NCBI RefSeq assembly: GCF_900101465.1
Contig: NZ_FMZM01000011.1
Coordinates: forward strand, 143,969-207,968
Direction of reading: 5' to 3'
DNA length: 64,000 nucleotides
From: Nocardioides lianchengensis
GTDB taxonomy: Bacteria > Actinomycetota > Actinomycetes > Propionibacteriales > Nocardioidaceae
Shown: one piece after another, positions 18,340 to 26,996 of the stretch
How positions within the stretch are numbered: position 1 is the stretch's first letter
Layout: every line of letters begins with the position of its first letter
Position numbers and translations under genes: made by a program
Notes under the pieces: model-generated
Databases searched by the model: none
Told to the model about the DNA's origin: nothing
Seen by the model: only the letters and a program-made list of their open reading frames with translations

Positions 18340-18437
18340 GGAGGGACGAAGTCCCGTCTCGAAACCCCCCAGGCGACGAAGCTGCCCGAGTCTCCGGGGA
18401 TTCGAGACGGTCGCTGCGCGACCTCCTCGACCGCCGG
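18329..18437. repeat. Palindromic repeat pair between TetR and purA
   Basis: A forward copy (CCGGTGGTTGAGGAGGGACG then AAGTCCCGTCTCGAAACCCC) is followed by an inverted copy ending ATTCGAGACGGTCGCTGCGC then GACCTCCTCGACCGCCGG. The first supplies the TetR stop codon. Convergent intergenic position. Confidence 0.85.
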
Positions 18438-18441
18438 TTGA

Positions 18442-19725
18442 TCAGATCAGCTCGTGCCGCACGATCGTGGCGGCCCGCGACGGACCGACGCCGATCACCG
18501 AGATCCGCGCGCCTGACATCTTCTCGACGGCCAGCACGTAGTCCTGGGCGTTCTGCGGGAGGTCCTCGAAGGTGCGCGCCTCGCTGATGTCCTCCCACCA
18601 GCCGGGGAAGTACTCGTAGACCGGCACGGCGTGGTGGAAGTCGGTCTGGTTGACCGGCATCTCGTCGTGGCGGACCCCGTTGACGTCGTACGCGACGCAG
18701 ACCGGGACCTGGTCGAGGCCGGTGAGCACGTCGAGCTTGGTGAGCACGAAGTCGGTGACGCCGTTGACGCGGGCGGCGTAGCGGGCGATGACAGCGTCGT
18801 ACCAACCGCAGCGGCGGGGACGGCCGGTGGTGGTGCCGTACTCGGCGCCGACCTTGCGGAGGTGCTCGCCGTGATCGTCGAAGAGCTCGGTCGGGAACGG
18901 GCCCTCGCCGACGCGGGTCGTGTAGGCCTTCACGATGGCGATGACCTGGTCGATGCGCATCGGCGGAATGCCGGAGCCGGTGCAGGCGCCGCCGGCGGTG
19001 GCCGACGACGAGGTCACGAACGGGTAGGTGCCGTGGTCGACGTCGAGCAGGGTGGCCTGGCCGGCCTCCAGCAGCACGACCTCGTCACGGTCGAGGGCCT
19101 GGTTGAGCAGCAGTCCGGTGTCGCAGACCATCGGGGCCAGCCGGTCGGCGTACTCGAGGAGCTCCTCGACGACGGCGTCGACCGTGGCGGCCCGGCGGTT
19201 GTAGATCTTGGAGAGCACCTGGTTCTTGTGCTCGAGGACCGCCTCGACCTTCTGGCGCAGGATCTTCTCGTCGAAGATGTCCTGGATCCGGATGCCGACC
19301 CGGTTCATCTTGTCGGCGTACGTCGGACCGATGCCGCGGCCGGTGGTGCCCAGGCGGCGGCTGCCGAGGAAGCGCTCGGTGACCTTGTCGAGGGCCCGGT
19401 TGTAGCTGGCGATGACGTGGGCGTTCGCGCTGACCTTCAGCCGGCTGGTGTCGAGGCCGCGGGCCTCCAGGGCATCGATCTCCTGGAAGAGGACCTCCAG
19501 GTCGACCACGACGCCGTTGCCGATCACCGGGGTGACGTTGGGGCTGAGGATGCCGCTGGGCAGCAGGTGCAGGGCGTACTTCTCGTCGCCGATCACGACC
19601 GTGTGGCCCGCGTTGTTGCCGCCGTTGAACTTCACGACGTGGTCGACGCGGCTGCCGAGCAGGTCGGTCGCCTTGCCCTTCCCCTCGTCGCCCCACTGGG
19701 CACCGATGATGGCGATGGCGGGCAT
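18442..19725 (-). CDS. purA: Adenylosuccinate synthetase
   Basis: 427 residues, GTP-dependent conversion of IMP and aspartate to adenylosuccinate. The N-terminal IIGAQWGDEGKGKATDLLGS carries the phosphate loop, with the following GNNAGHTVV; other blocks are GTTGRGIGPTYADK, TSSSATAGGACTGSGIPP and GRPRRCGWYDAVI. The ATG at 19725 follows GAGGAG. A hairpin with a T-tract lies in its 5' leader (19740-19780), which makes attenuation possible. Divergent from the diacylglycerol-kinase-like gene. Confidence 0.97.
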   Translation of the reverse strand: MPAIAIIGAQWGDEGKGKATDLLGSRVDHVVKFNGGNNAGHTVVIGDEKYALHLLPSGILSPNVTPVIGNGVVVDLEVLFQEIDALEARGLDTSRLKVSANAHVIASYNRALDKVTERFLGSRRLGTTGRGIGPTYADKMNRVGIRIQDIFDEKILRQKVEAVLEHKNQVLSKIYNRRAATVDAVVEELLEYADRLAPMVCDTGLLLNQALDRDEVVLLEAGQATLLDVDHGTYPFVTSSSATAGGACTGSGIPPMRIDQVIAIVKAYTTRVGEGPFPTELFDDHGEHLRKVGAEYGTTTGRPRRCGWYDAVIARYAARVNGVTDFVLTKLDVLTGLDQVPVCVAYDVNGVRHDEMPVNQTDFHHAVPVYEYFPGWWEDISEARTFEDLPQNAQDYVLAVEKMSGARISVIGVGPSRAATIVRHELI

Positions 19726-19739
19726 CTGCTCTCCTCGTC

Positions 19740-19780
19740 ACAAATAAAAGAGGCCCCGGCACAAGTGCACCGGAGCTCTT
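19740..19780 (-). promoter_or_regulatory. Terminator-like hairpin in the purA leader
   Basis: On the minus strand a stem formed by AAGAG/CTCTT and CCGG/CCGG encloses a loop, and TTTTATTTG follows. A TAGCGT box (19789-19794) would place transcription start just before the hairpin. The purA ribosome site lies about 15 nt after the T-tract. The arrangement fits a transcription attenuator, but the controlling ligand is unknown. Confidence 0.5.
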
Positions 19781-19841
19781 GCGACCTCACGCTACCAAAG
19801 AACGCCCTCCGGCCCTCATGGCCGCGGGATAGGTTCGCCGC

Positions 19842-20756
19842 GTGGACCCCCTCCTCGTCATCACCAACAGCGACGCCGGGACCTCGGACGAGGAGACCCT
19901 CGGACGAGCCCTGGCCGTGCTGCGCGAGCACGCCTCGGTCGAGGTGGTCGGCACCTCCAACCCCGGCGAGCTCGACGGCGCGCTGACCCGGGCCGGCTCG
20001 CGGCGCATCGTCGTGGCGGGCGGGGACGGCAGCATCCACGCGGTCGTCAAGGCGCTCTACCGGCGTCACGACCTGGCCGGCAGCGTCCTGGGCCTGCTCC
20101 CGCTCGGCACCGGCAACGACTTCGCCCGCGGCAACGGCATCCCGCTCGACGTCGAGGACGCCGCCCACGTCGTCCTGGAGGGCCGGGTCGCGCCGATGGA
20201 CCTGATCGTGGACGAGCTCGGCGAGATCGTGGTCAACAGCGTGCACGCCGGCGCCGGGGCGCAGGCCAGTCGCCGTGGGGCGCGCTGGAAGACGCGGCTG
20301 CACGCGGTCGGGGTCGGCAAGGCCAACCTCGGCAAGCTGGGCTACCCGATCGGAGCCGCGCTCGCGGCGGTCCAGCCGCCGTTCATCCGGGTCCGCATCG
20401 AGGTCGACGGCGAGGTCGTCTGCGACTTCGACCAGCCCGTCCTGATGGTCGCCGTCGGCAACGGCTCCTCCGTCGGCGGAGGCACGGTGCTCACGCCCGG
20501 CGCCGATCCGGGTGACGGCCGGGTCGACGTGATGATCTCCCGCTCGGTCGGTCCCCTGGCCCGCCTCGGGTACGTCGCCCAGCTGGTCCGCGGCCGGCAC
20601 CAGACGCGCGACGACGTCATCGCGCTGCGTGGCTCGACGGTGTCGGTGCGCGGCGAGGAGTTCTGGTGCAGCGCGGACGGCGAGATCTACGGCCCCGAGC
20701 GCGCCCGCACCTGGCGGGTCGAGCCGGCGGCGTACTCGCTCATCGTCCCGACCTGA
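19842..20756 (+). CDS. Diacylglycerol kinase family lipid kinase
   Basis: 304 residues. The DAGK catalytic domain shows GGDGS (60-64) and PLGTGNDFARG (87-97), and the C-terminal CSADGEIYGPERARTWRVEP closes the fold. It probably phosphorylates diacylglycerol or a related lipid at the membrane; sphingosine-kinase-like or YegS-like specificity cannot be excluded. The GTG is 6 nt after TAGGTT (19830-19835), another leaderless candidate. Divergent from purA. Confidence 0.9.
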   Translation: MDPLLVITNSDAGTSDEETLGRALAVLREHASVEVVGTSNPGELDGALTRAGSRRIVVAGGDGSIHAVVKALYRRHDLAGSVLGLLPLGTGNDFARGNGIPLDVEDAAHVVLEGRVAPMDLIVDELGEIVVNSVHAGAGAQASRRGARWKTRLHAVGVGKANLGKLGYPIGAALAAVQPPFIRVRIEVDGEVVCDFDQPVLMVAVGNGSSVGGGTVLTPGADPGDGRVDVMISRSVGPLARLGYVAQLVRGRHQTRDDVIALRGSTVSVRGEEFWCSADGEIYGPERARTWRVEPAAYSLIVPT

Positions 20757-20769
20757 CCTCCGCTTCTCC

Positions 20770-20839
20770 GCTGGTTGAGGTGCGAGGGCCGCCAGGCCCG
20801 AGCCTCGAAACCAGTGGCTTCCTTCGCATCTCCACCAGC
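20770..20839. repeat. Palindromic repeat, GCTGGTTGAGGTGCGAG type (diverged)
   Basis: GCTGGTTGAGGTGCGAGGGC, a GGGCCGCCAGGCCC hairpin, CGAGCCTCGAAACC, then a decayed mirror end CATCTCCACCAGC. Convergent intergenic position. Confidence 0.7.
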
Positions 20840-20848
20840 GGCAGCGCG

Positions 20849-21841
20849 TCAGAGCCAGCCGCGCCGGGTCGCCTCGACGCCCGCCTGGAACCGGCTGTCG
20901 GCACCGAGCTCGGCCAGGATGTCGGCGACGCGGCGCCGTACGGTCCGGAGGCTGACGCCGAGGCGGCGGGCGATCTGCTCGTCCTGGGCGCCGGTGGCGA
21001 GCTGCTGCAGCAGGAAGTGCCGCAGGTCGGGGCGGGTCTCGGGGCCGTCGAGCCCCGTGACGGGCACGGCACGGTCCCACAGCGCCTCGAACCAGAGGGT
21101 GAGCGCCTCGACCAGGCCGCGCTGGCGGGTCAGGGTCCGCGGCTCGTCGCCGAAGCCGAGCGGCTCCGGCATGATCGCGTGCGTCGTCCCGATGATGAAC
21201 AGCCGCGTCGGCAGGTCGGGCAGCACCCGCACCTGCTCGCCCGCCTCGGCCCGCAGCACCAGGGTCTCGCGGGCCTCGGTCAGCGCCCGGACGGGATAGA
21301 TGGCCCGCGACTGGCGCCCCTCCGCGACGCAGGCGGCGACCACGGCCGCCATGGCCTCCTCGCGCGGACGCTGGAACTGCTCGGGGCGCAGCCACAGCAG
21401 GTCGCCCTTGCTCGCCCCGATCAGCGCGGACAGCAGCTGCACCGGCTGGCCGCCGGAGCTCACCTCCCCGTCCAGGGGTACGACGTCGAGCACCTCGCCC
21501 GGGGCCGGCTTGGCCGCCGGGGCGGTCAGGAACGGGATCGCCGCCGCGACCGCGTCGAGCTGGGCGTGCGCGCGGGCGGCCGAGTCAGCTGTCTCGGTGA
21601 GCATCTGACCCACCGCCTCCACCGGGCCGGCGACGAACAGCCGTGAGTCCTCGATCCGGGCGATGCCGTGCTCGAGGAGGGGCGCGAGCTCGCCCATCAG
21701 GTCCTCGAGCTCGACGTGCAGGGTCGCGGCCACCGAGACCAGCTCGCGGCCGCTCTGCCCGAGGACGCGGTGGTAAAGACGATCGACGGGCTTCGGGAAC
21801 CCCAGGGCGGTGAGCAGGGACTCTGCCGACTGACGGGCCAT
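20849..21841 (-). CDS. LuxR-type regulator with TrmB-like N-terminal domain
   Basis: 330 residues. The N-terminus (ESLLTALGFPKPVDRLYHRV ... LEDLMGELAPLLEHG) resembles a TrmB-type winged helix used by a class of actinobacterial LuxR proteins. A central sensing region follows. The C-terminal helix-turn-helix reads DEQIARRLGVSLRTVRRRVA (about 291-310), followed by ILAELGADSRFQAGVEATRR. No receiver or ATPase domain is present. Neighbouring lysS is divergent, so autoregulation or an unlinked target is possible. Confidence 0.88.
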   Translation of the reverse strand: MARQSAESLLTALGFPKPVDRLYHRVLGQSGRELVSVAATLHVELEDLMGELAPLLEHGIARIEDSRLFVAGPVEAVGQMLTETADSAARAHAQLDAVAAAIPFLTAPAAKPAPGEVLDVVPLDGEVSSGGQPVQLLSALIGASKGDLLWLRPEQFQRPREEAMAAVVAACVAEGRQSRAIYPVRALTEARETLVLRAEAGEQVRVLPDLPTRLFIIGTTHAIMPEPLGFGDEPRTLTRQRGLVEALTLWFEALWDRAVPVTGLDGPETRPDLRHFLLQQLATGAQDEQIARRLGVSLRTVRRRVADILAELGADSRFQAGVEATRRGWL

Positions 21842-22057
21842 GGTGGCAACTTAGGGCCAGCGGCCGTTCATAGCCAGGTGGCACGGACCGGTCAATGTCA
21901 TGATCGGCGGACGTCGGCCGGTCCGCTGCCCGTCTCGGGGGAGGCGGCGCGCCGGACGACCGGGCGCACCCGGGGGGATGCACCCGGACGACCGACGTCC
22001 CGCAAGGGCGCCGGAACCGCCACAGGGGACGGTTCCGGCGTCCTTCCCCGCGGCGAC

Positions 22058-22095
22058 TACGCTGGCCGGTCGGACCGACATCCACCGAGCAGGAG
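22058..22095 (+). promoter_or_regulatory. lysS -10 box and ribosome binding site
   Basis: TACGCT at 22058-22063 is a plausible -10 box. AGGAG at 22091-22095 lies 10 nt before the ATG. Unlike many genes here, lysS therefore has a leader of about 35 nt. The rest of the 264-base divergent spacer back to 21842 shows no repeat element or clear operator. Confidence 0.5.
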
Positions 22096-22105
22096 CGTTC
22101 GCGGC

Positions 22106-23827
22106 ATGGCACGAGGCAGCAACCAGGGCGAGCCCACCGACTGGGTGACCCGCGCCGCCGACGACACCGTGCGGCACGCCGGCGAGCGCGGCGGCGACGC
22201 CGACCGGGTCATCACCTGCGCGTCCGGCGCGAGCCCGTCGGGGCCGATCCACCTCGGCAACCTGCGCGAGTTCCTGACGCCGCACCTGGTGGCCGAGGAG
22301 ATCGGGCGCCGCGGCATCGCCGTACGCCACCTGCACAGCTGGGACGACTACGACCGGTTCCGCAAGGTGCCCGCCGGCGTCGACCCGTCCTGGAGCGAGC
22401 ACATCGGGCGGCCGCTGTCCGCCGTACCGGATCCGTGGGCGTGCCACGAGTCGTGGGCCGAGCACTTCAAGGCCCCCCTCCGCGAGGCGCTCGCCGAGCT
22501 CGGCGTGGAGATGCTGGAGATCTCGCAGACCGAGCAGTACCGCGCCGGCGCCTACACCGAGCAGGTCCTGCACGCGATCCGGCACCGTGACGTCATCGAG
22601 GACGTGCTGGCCAAGCACCGCACCAAGAAGGCCGACCCGGAGCCCGAGAACGCCCAGGAGGCCGAGGCGCTCGCCGACTCGGTCGCCGACGCCGACGAGG
22701 CCGCCGGGTCGGGTGACCTGGCCCGCTTCCCCTACAAGCCCTACTGCCGCGAGTGCGGCCGCGACACCGTCGAGGTCACCGCCTGGGACGACGAGACGAC
22801 CGACCTGTCCTACACCTGCTCGTCGTGCGGGTTCACCGGCGTCACCAACGTCGCGACCCAGCACGAGGGCAAGCTGGTGTGGAAGGTCGACTGGCCGATG
22901 CGCTGGGCCTACGAGGGCGTCGACTTCGAGCCGGGCGGGCTCGACCACTCCACGCCGGGGTCGTCGTACACGGTCGGCAAGGAGCTGGTGAAGCGGGTCT
23001 TCGACTTCCGGGCGCCGTCGTACGTCGCGTACGCGTTCGTGGGCTTCGCCGGCATGCAGAAGATGTCCTCGTCCTCGGGCGGCGTGCCGACCGCTTCCGA
23101 CGCGCTGCAGATCCTGGAGGCGCCGATCCTGCGCTGGCTCTACGCGCGCCGGCAGCCCAAGCAGGCCTTCGACATCGACTTCGGCGCCGAGGTCGTGCGC
23201 CTGTACGACGAGTGGGACGCGCTCGGCCGCAAGGCCGCGAACCCCGACAAGCGCGACGCGACCGTGCTCGCCTTCGAGCGGGCGTCGTCGACCGCCGCGG
23301 CGGGCGTGCTGCCGACGCCGCGCGTCGTCGTGCCCTTCCGGCTGCTGTCGTCGGTGGCCGACGTGACCGCCGGCAACCTCGACCAGGTCAGCCGGATCGT
23401 CGGCGAGGTCGGCCACCCGCACGACTCGATCCGCGACCTCGAGCCGCGGCTGGTCAAGGCGGCGACCTGGGCGACCGAGTTCGTGCCCGAGTCCGAGCGC
23501 ACGACCGTCCGGACGTCGCCGGACCTCGAGCGGCTGGCTGCGCTCGACGAGGACGAGGAGCGCTGGCTGGCCCAGCTGCTCGACCGGCTTCCCGACACTC
23601 CCTCCCCCGACGAGCTGACCGCGCTGATCTACGGCGTGCCCAAGCTGGCGCGCGGGCTCGGTCTCGACGACGCCCCGACGGACCAGGTCAAGGCCGATCA
23701 GAAGGCCTTCTTCAAGCTGCTCTACAACCTCCTGGTCGACGCCGACCGCGGCCCGCGGCTGCCCACGCTGTTCCTCGCGCTGGGCTCGGAGCGGGTCCGG
23801 TCGCTGCTGCGGGCGCCGCAGCTGTAA
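22106..23827 (+). CDS. lysS: Lysyl-tRNA synthetase, class I (archaeal type)
   Basis: 573 residues. Class I signature PIHLGN (47-52, the HIGH equivalent) and KMSSS (318-322) are present. This is the archaeal/spirochaete-type LysRS, unrelated to class II LysS/LysU. Cys213/Cys216 (CREC) and Cys237/Cys240 (CSSC) form a likely zinc ribbon between them. The C-terminal third is helical and should recognise the anticodon. The TAA stop is the first triplet of a long palindrome. Whether a class II LysRS also exists cannot be seen here. Confidence 0.95.
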   Translation: MARGSNQGEPTDWVTRAADDTVRHAGERGGDADRVITCASGASPSGPIHLGNLREFLTPHLVAEEIGRRGIAVRHLHSWDDYDRFRKVPAGVDPSWSEHIGRPLSAVPDPWACHESWAEHFKAPLREALAELGVEMLEISQTEQYRAGAYTEQVLHAIRHRDVIEDVLAKHRTKKADPEPENAQEAEALADSVADADEAAGSGDLARFPYKPYCRECGRDTVEVTAWDDETTDLSYTCSSCGFTGVTNVATQHEGKLVWKVDWPMRWAYEGVDFEPGGLDHSTPGSSYTVGKELVKRVFDFRAPSYVAYAFVGFAGMQKMSSSSGGVPTASDALQILEAPILRWLYARRQPKQAFDIDFGAEVVRLYDEWDALGRKAANPDKRDATVLAFERASSTAAAGVLPTPRVVVPFRLLSSVADVTAGNLDQVSRIVGEVGHPHDSIRDLEPRLVKAATWATEFVPESERTTVRTSPDLERLAALDEDEERWLAQLLDRLPDTPSPDELTALIYGVPKLARGLGLDDAPTDQVKADQKAFFKLLYNLLVDADRGPRLPTLFLALGSERVRSLLRAPQL

Positions 23828-23890
23828 CGCGACGTTCGCCGCACTGGGTACGCGCTGCAGCGCGTACCTAGTGCGGCGAACGTCGCGTTA
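23825..23890. terminator. 66-bp near-perfect palindrome between convergent genes
   Basis: The two 33-bp halves are complementary except for one G-T pair. Outer arms TAACGCGACGTTCGCCGCACT face AGTGCGGCGAACGTCGCGTTA (each 21 bases, written here only to show the ends TAACGCG / CGCGTTA), and the core GGTACGCGCTGCAGCGCGTA is self-complementary. It begins at the lysS stop and ends 12 bp before the convergent DUF3151 stop, so it probably ends transcription from both sides. Confidence 0.75.
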
Positions 23891-23902
23891 CATGGGGGGC
23901 GC

Positions 23903-24322
23903 TCAGGCGCCGCCGAGCAGCTCGTCGTACGCGGTGGGACTCGAGTCGCGGAGGAACTCCGAGCAGCGCTCCCACTCGGCGGTCTCCCCGATCGCCTTGG
24001 CGGAGAGGGCGAGCAGGGCCAGGGCGCTGAGGAAGCCGCGGTTGGGCTCGTGCTCCCACGGCACCGGGCCGTGGCCCTTCCAGCCGTTGCGGCGCAGCAG
24101 GTCGAGGCTGCGGTGGTAGCCGACCCGCGCGTAGGCGTAGACGGTCACCGGGTCGAGGCCCTCGTCGGCGGCCTTGGCGGCGAGGGTCGCCCAGGCGAGC
24201 GGCGACTCGGGGTGGCGTCGTACGACGTCCACGGGCTCGACGGAACCGGTCAGCTCCGCGCTCGCGGGGTCGACGGGCAGGTTTGTGGGCGGAGGTCCGG
24301 CCATCAGATCGACGTGGCTCAT
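23903..24322 (-). CDS. DUF3151 family protein
   Basis: 139 residues. The family pattern is clear: GPPPTNLP near the N-terminus, HPESPLAWATLA, AYARVGYHRSLDLLRRNGWK and PWEHEPNRGFLSALALLA, with a predicted all-helical TPR-like fold. Short cytosolic protein of unknown function, often found near fba and purA in actinobacteria, as here. The ATG at 24322 is chosen; an internal ATG (MAGPPPT) is the alternative. Divergent from the MFS gene. Confidence 0.88.
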   Translation of the reverse strand: MSHVDLMAGPPPTNLPVDPASAELTGSVEPVDVVRRHPESPLAWATLAAKAADEGLDPVTVYAYARVGYHRSLDLLRRNGWKGHGPVPWEHEPNRGFLSALALLALSAKAIGETAEWERCSEFLRDSSPTAYDELLGGA

Positions 24323-24358
24323 GACCCCAGTGTCCACGGTGTGGTGTTCAGTAGGACC

Positions 24359-25858
24359 GTGACCCACCCCGCTCCCGCCACAACGCCCGCCACGGAGGAG
24401 AAGGACCCCTGGCCGGCGCTGTTCGCGCTGTGCCTCGGCTTCTTCATGATCCTGGTCGACTCGACCATCGTCTCCGTCGCGACGCCGGCGATCATCGCCG
24501 ACCTCGACGCCGACGTGAACTCGGTGGTGTGGGTGACCAGCGCCTACCTCCTGGCGTACGCCGTGCCGGTGCTGATCACCGGGCGGCTCGGCGACCGCTT
24601 CGGGCCCAAGCGGCTCTACCTGGTCGGGCTGACCGTCTTCACGCTCGCGTCGCTGTGGTGCGGGCTGACCCAGTCGATCGAGGGACTGATCGTGGCCCGG
24701 GTGGTGCAGGGCCTGGGAGCCTCGATGATCACGCCGCAGACGATGGCGATCATCACCCGCATCTTCCCGGCCCAGCGCCGCGGCAAGGCGATGTCGCTGT
24801 GGGGCGCGACCGCGGGCGTCGCCACGCTGGTCGGCCCGATCCTGGGCGGGGTGCTGGTCGACGGCCTCGGCTGGGAATGGATCTTCTTCATCAACGTCCC
24901 GGTCGGGATCATCGGCTTCGCGCTGGCCTGGCGGCTGGTCCCGACGCTGCCGACCAACCGGCACCGCTTCGACTGGCTGGGCGTCGCGCTCAGCGGCGTC
25001 GGCATGTTCCTGCTGGTCTTCGGCATCCAGGAGGGCCACTCCCTCGACTGGAGCAGCACGGTGATCGCGATGATCGTCGGGGGCGTCGTGGTCCTCGGCG
25101 CGTTCGTCACCTGGCAGGCCCGCAACACCCGCGAGCCACTAGTGCCGCTCGGCCTCTTCCGCGACCGCAACTTCTCGCTGGCCAACGTCGCCATCTCGGT
25201 GATGGGCTTCGCGATCACCAGCATGGCCATCCCGCTGATGCTCTGGGCCCAGGTGGTCCGCGGGCTGAGCCCGACCCGCGCGGCGCTGCTGCTGGTCCCG
25301 ATGGCCGTGATGACCATCGCGCTGGCCAAGCCGGTCGGCGGGCTCACCGACCGAGTCCACCCGCGGTCGATCACCGGCGTCGGGTTCACGCTGCTCGTCG
25401 GCTCCACGGCCTGGATCGCCGCGGTGATGGCGTCCGGCGCGGCGACGCTGTGGCTGGTGCCGCCGATGGTGGTCTTCGGCATCGGCAACGCCTGCGTCTG
25501 GGCACCCAACTCCGCCACGGCCACCCGCAACCTCCCGCTCCAGCAGGCCGGTGCGGGCTCGGGGGTCTACAACGCCACCCGCCAGGTCGGGGCCGTGCTC
25601 GGCTCCGCGGCGATCGCCGTCCTGATCGACGCGCGGCTGGCCGCAGAGGGGCTGCCGTCGTTCTCCGGCGCGGCCGAGAGCGCGACCGGCGGACTGCCTC
25701 AGGCCGCGCTCGACGGGTTCGCCGACGCGATGGCGGCCTCGACGCTGCTGCCCGCCGCGGTGCTGGTCATCGGCCTGGTCGCGGTGCTCTTCTTCGAGCG
25801 CCCCGGCCACGCCGGCTTCGGGGCCGCGGCCCCCGCACCGGCCGCCGCGGCCGAGTAG
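24359..25858 (+). CDS. MFS transporter, DHA2 (EmrB/QacA-like) family
   Basis: 499 residues with about 14 membrane helices. Helix 1 has LVDSTIVSVATPAI, motif A is GRLGDRFGPKRLYL and motif C is VGPILGGVL. The loop after helix 6 carries LPTNRHRFDWLGVAL, typical of DHA2. A putative multidrug or metabolite exporter, similar in type to the one at 10317 but clearly divergent in sequence. The GTG lies 6 nt after TTCAGT without a Shine-Dalgarno. The alanine-rich tail (AAAPAPAAAAE) has no known role. Confidence 0.92.
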   Translation: MTHPAPATTPATEEKDPWPALFALCLGFFMILVDSTIVSVATPAIIADLDADVNSVVWVTSAYLLAYAVPVLITGRLGDRFGPKRLYLVGLTVFTLASLWCGLTQSIEGLIVARVVQGLGASMITPQTMAIITRIFPAQRRGKAMSLWGATAGVATLVGPILGGVLVDGLGWEWIFFINVPVGIIGFALAWRLVPTLPTNRHRFDWLGVALSGVGMFLLVFGIQEGHSLDWSSTVIAMIVGGVVVLGAFVTWQARNTREPLVPLGLFRDRNFSLANVAISVMGFAITSMAIPLMLWAQVVRGLSPTRAALLLVPMAVMTIALAKPVGGLTDRVHPRSITGVGFTLLVGSTAWIAAVMASGAATLWLVPPMVVFGIGNACVWAPNSATATRNLPLQQAGAGSGVYNATRQVGAVLGSAAIAVLIDARLAAEGLPSFSGAAESATGGLPQAALDGFADAMAASTLLPAAVLVIGLVAVLFFERPGHAGFGAAAPAPAAAAE

Positions 25859-25861
25859 CCC

Positions 25862-25893
25862 GCCGAGTCGGCGCGAGCTCGCGCCGACTCGGC
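25862..25893. terminator. Perfect 32-bp palindrome between convergent genes
   Basis: GCCGAGTCGGCGCGAG (25862-25877) is followed directly by its reverse complement. It lies between the MFS stop and the fructose-bisphosphate aldolase stop. It has no loop beyond the stem and no T-tract. Its ends share GCCGAGTC with the palindrome at 1433-1507. Confidence 0.7.
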
Positions 25894-25905
25894 CTCAGGC
25901 GGTGC

Positions 25906-26937
25906 TCAGCGCAGGCTCTTGCCGGCCGAGCGCAGGTTCTCGCAGGCCTCGACGACCCGGGCCGACATGCCGTTCTCGCCGGCCTTGCCCCACGCGCGCG
26001 GGTCGTAGGTCTTCTTGTTGCCGACCTCGCCGTCGACCTTCAGCACGCCGTCGTAGTTGCTGAGCATGTGGCCCGCGATCGGCCGGGTGAAGGCGTACTG
26101 GGTGTCGGTGTCGACGTTCATCTTCACGACGCCGTAGTCGACGGCCGCGGCGATCTCCTCGGGCGAGGAGCCCGAGCCGCCGTGGAAGACGAGGTGGAAC
26201 GGCTTGCTGCCCGGCTCCAGGCCGAACTCGCCGACGACCGCCTCCTGGGCCTCCTTCAGCACCTCCGGGCGCAGCTTGACGCCGCCCGGCTTGTAGACGC
26301 CGTGCACGTTGCCGAAGGTCAGCGCGGTCATGTAGTAGCCGCGGTCGCCGTACCCGAGGGCCTTGGCCGTCGCGATCGCGTCCTCGGTCGTCGAGTAGAG
26401 CTTGTCGTTGATGGCGTGCTCGACGCCGTCCTCCTCGCCACCGACGACGCCCACCTCGATCTCGAGGATGATCTTGGCGGCGATGCTCTTCTCGAGGAGC
26501 TCGGCGGCGATGACCAGGTTCTCGTCGAGCGGCACGGCCGAGCCGTCCCACATGTGCGACTGGAACAGCGGCGCCTCGCCGCGCTGAACGCGCTCGATCG
26601 AGATGTCGAGCAGCGGCCGGACGAAGTCGTCGAGCTTGTCCTTCGGACAGTGGTCGGTGTGCAGCGCGATGTTCACCGGGTACGCCTTCGCGACCTCGGC
26701 CGCGAACGCGGCGAACGCCGCGGAGCCGGTGACCATGCTCTTGACGCCCTGGCCGGAGAAGTACTCGGCCCCACCCGTGGAGACCTGGATGATGCCGTCG
26801 GAGCCGGCGTCGGCGAAGCCCTTGATGGCAGCGTTGAGGGTCTGCGACGAGGAGACGTTGATCGCCGGGAACGCGTAGGCGTTGCCCTTCGCGGCGTCCA
26901 GCATCTCGGCGTACTTCTCGGGGGTGGCGATGGGCAT
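25906..26937 (-). CDS. fbaA: Class II fructose-bisphosphate aldolase
   Basis: 343 residues, zinc-dependent cleavage of fructose-1,6-bisphosphate in glycolysis and gluconeogenesis. Key segments: the N-terminal FPAINVSSSQTLNA; NIALHTDHCPKDK with the catalytic Asp and zinc-binding His; LEIEVGVVGGEEDGV; TFGNVHGVYKPG with a zinc His; and FHGGSGSSPEEI with the last zinc His and the phosphate-binding residues. The length fits class IIA (E. coli FbaA type). The ATG follows GAGGAG. Confidence 0.96.
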   Translation of the reverse strand: MPIATPEKYAEMLDAAKGNAYAFPAINVSSSQTLNAAIKGFADAGSDGIIQVSTGGAEYFSGQGVKSMVTGSAAFAAFAAEVAKAYPVNIALHTDHCPKDKLDDFVRPLLDISIERVQRGEAPLFQSHMWDGSAVPLDENLVIAAELLEKSIAAKIILEIEVGVVGGEEDGVEHAINDKLYSTTEDAIATAKALGYGDRGYYMTALTFGNVHGVYKPGGVKLRPEVLKEAQEAVVGEFGLEPGSKPFHLVFHGGSGSSPEEIAAAVDYGVVKMNVDTDTQYAFTRPIAGHMLSNYDGVLKVDGEVGNKKTYDPRAWGKAGENGMSARVVEACENLRSAGKSLR

Positions 26938-26996
26938 CAGCAGGCTCCTCGGGCGACGACGGCGATCAACGATCACCCTAGTCCTACGCTCGGAGC

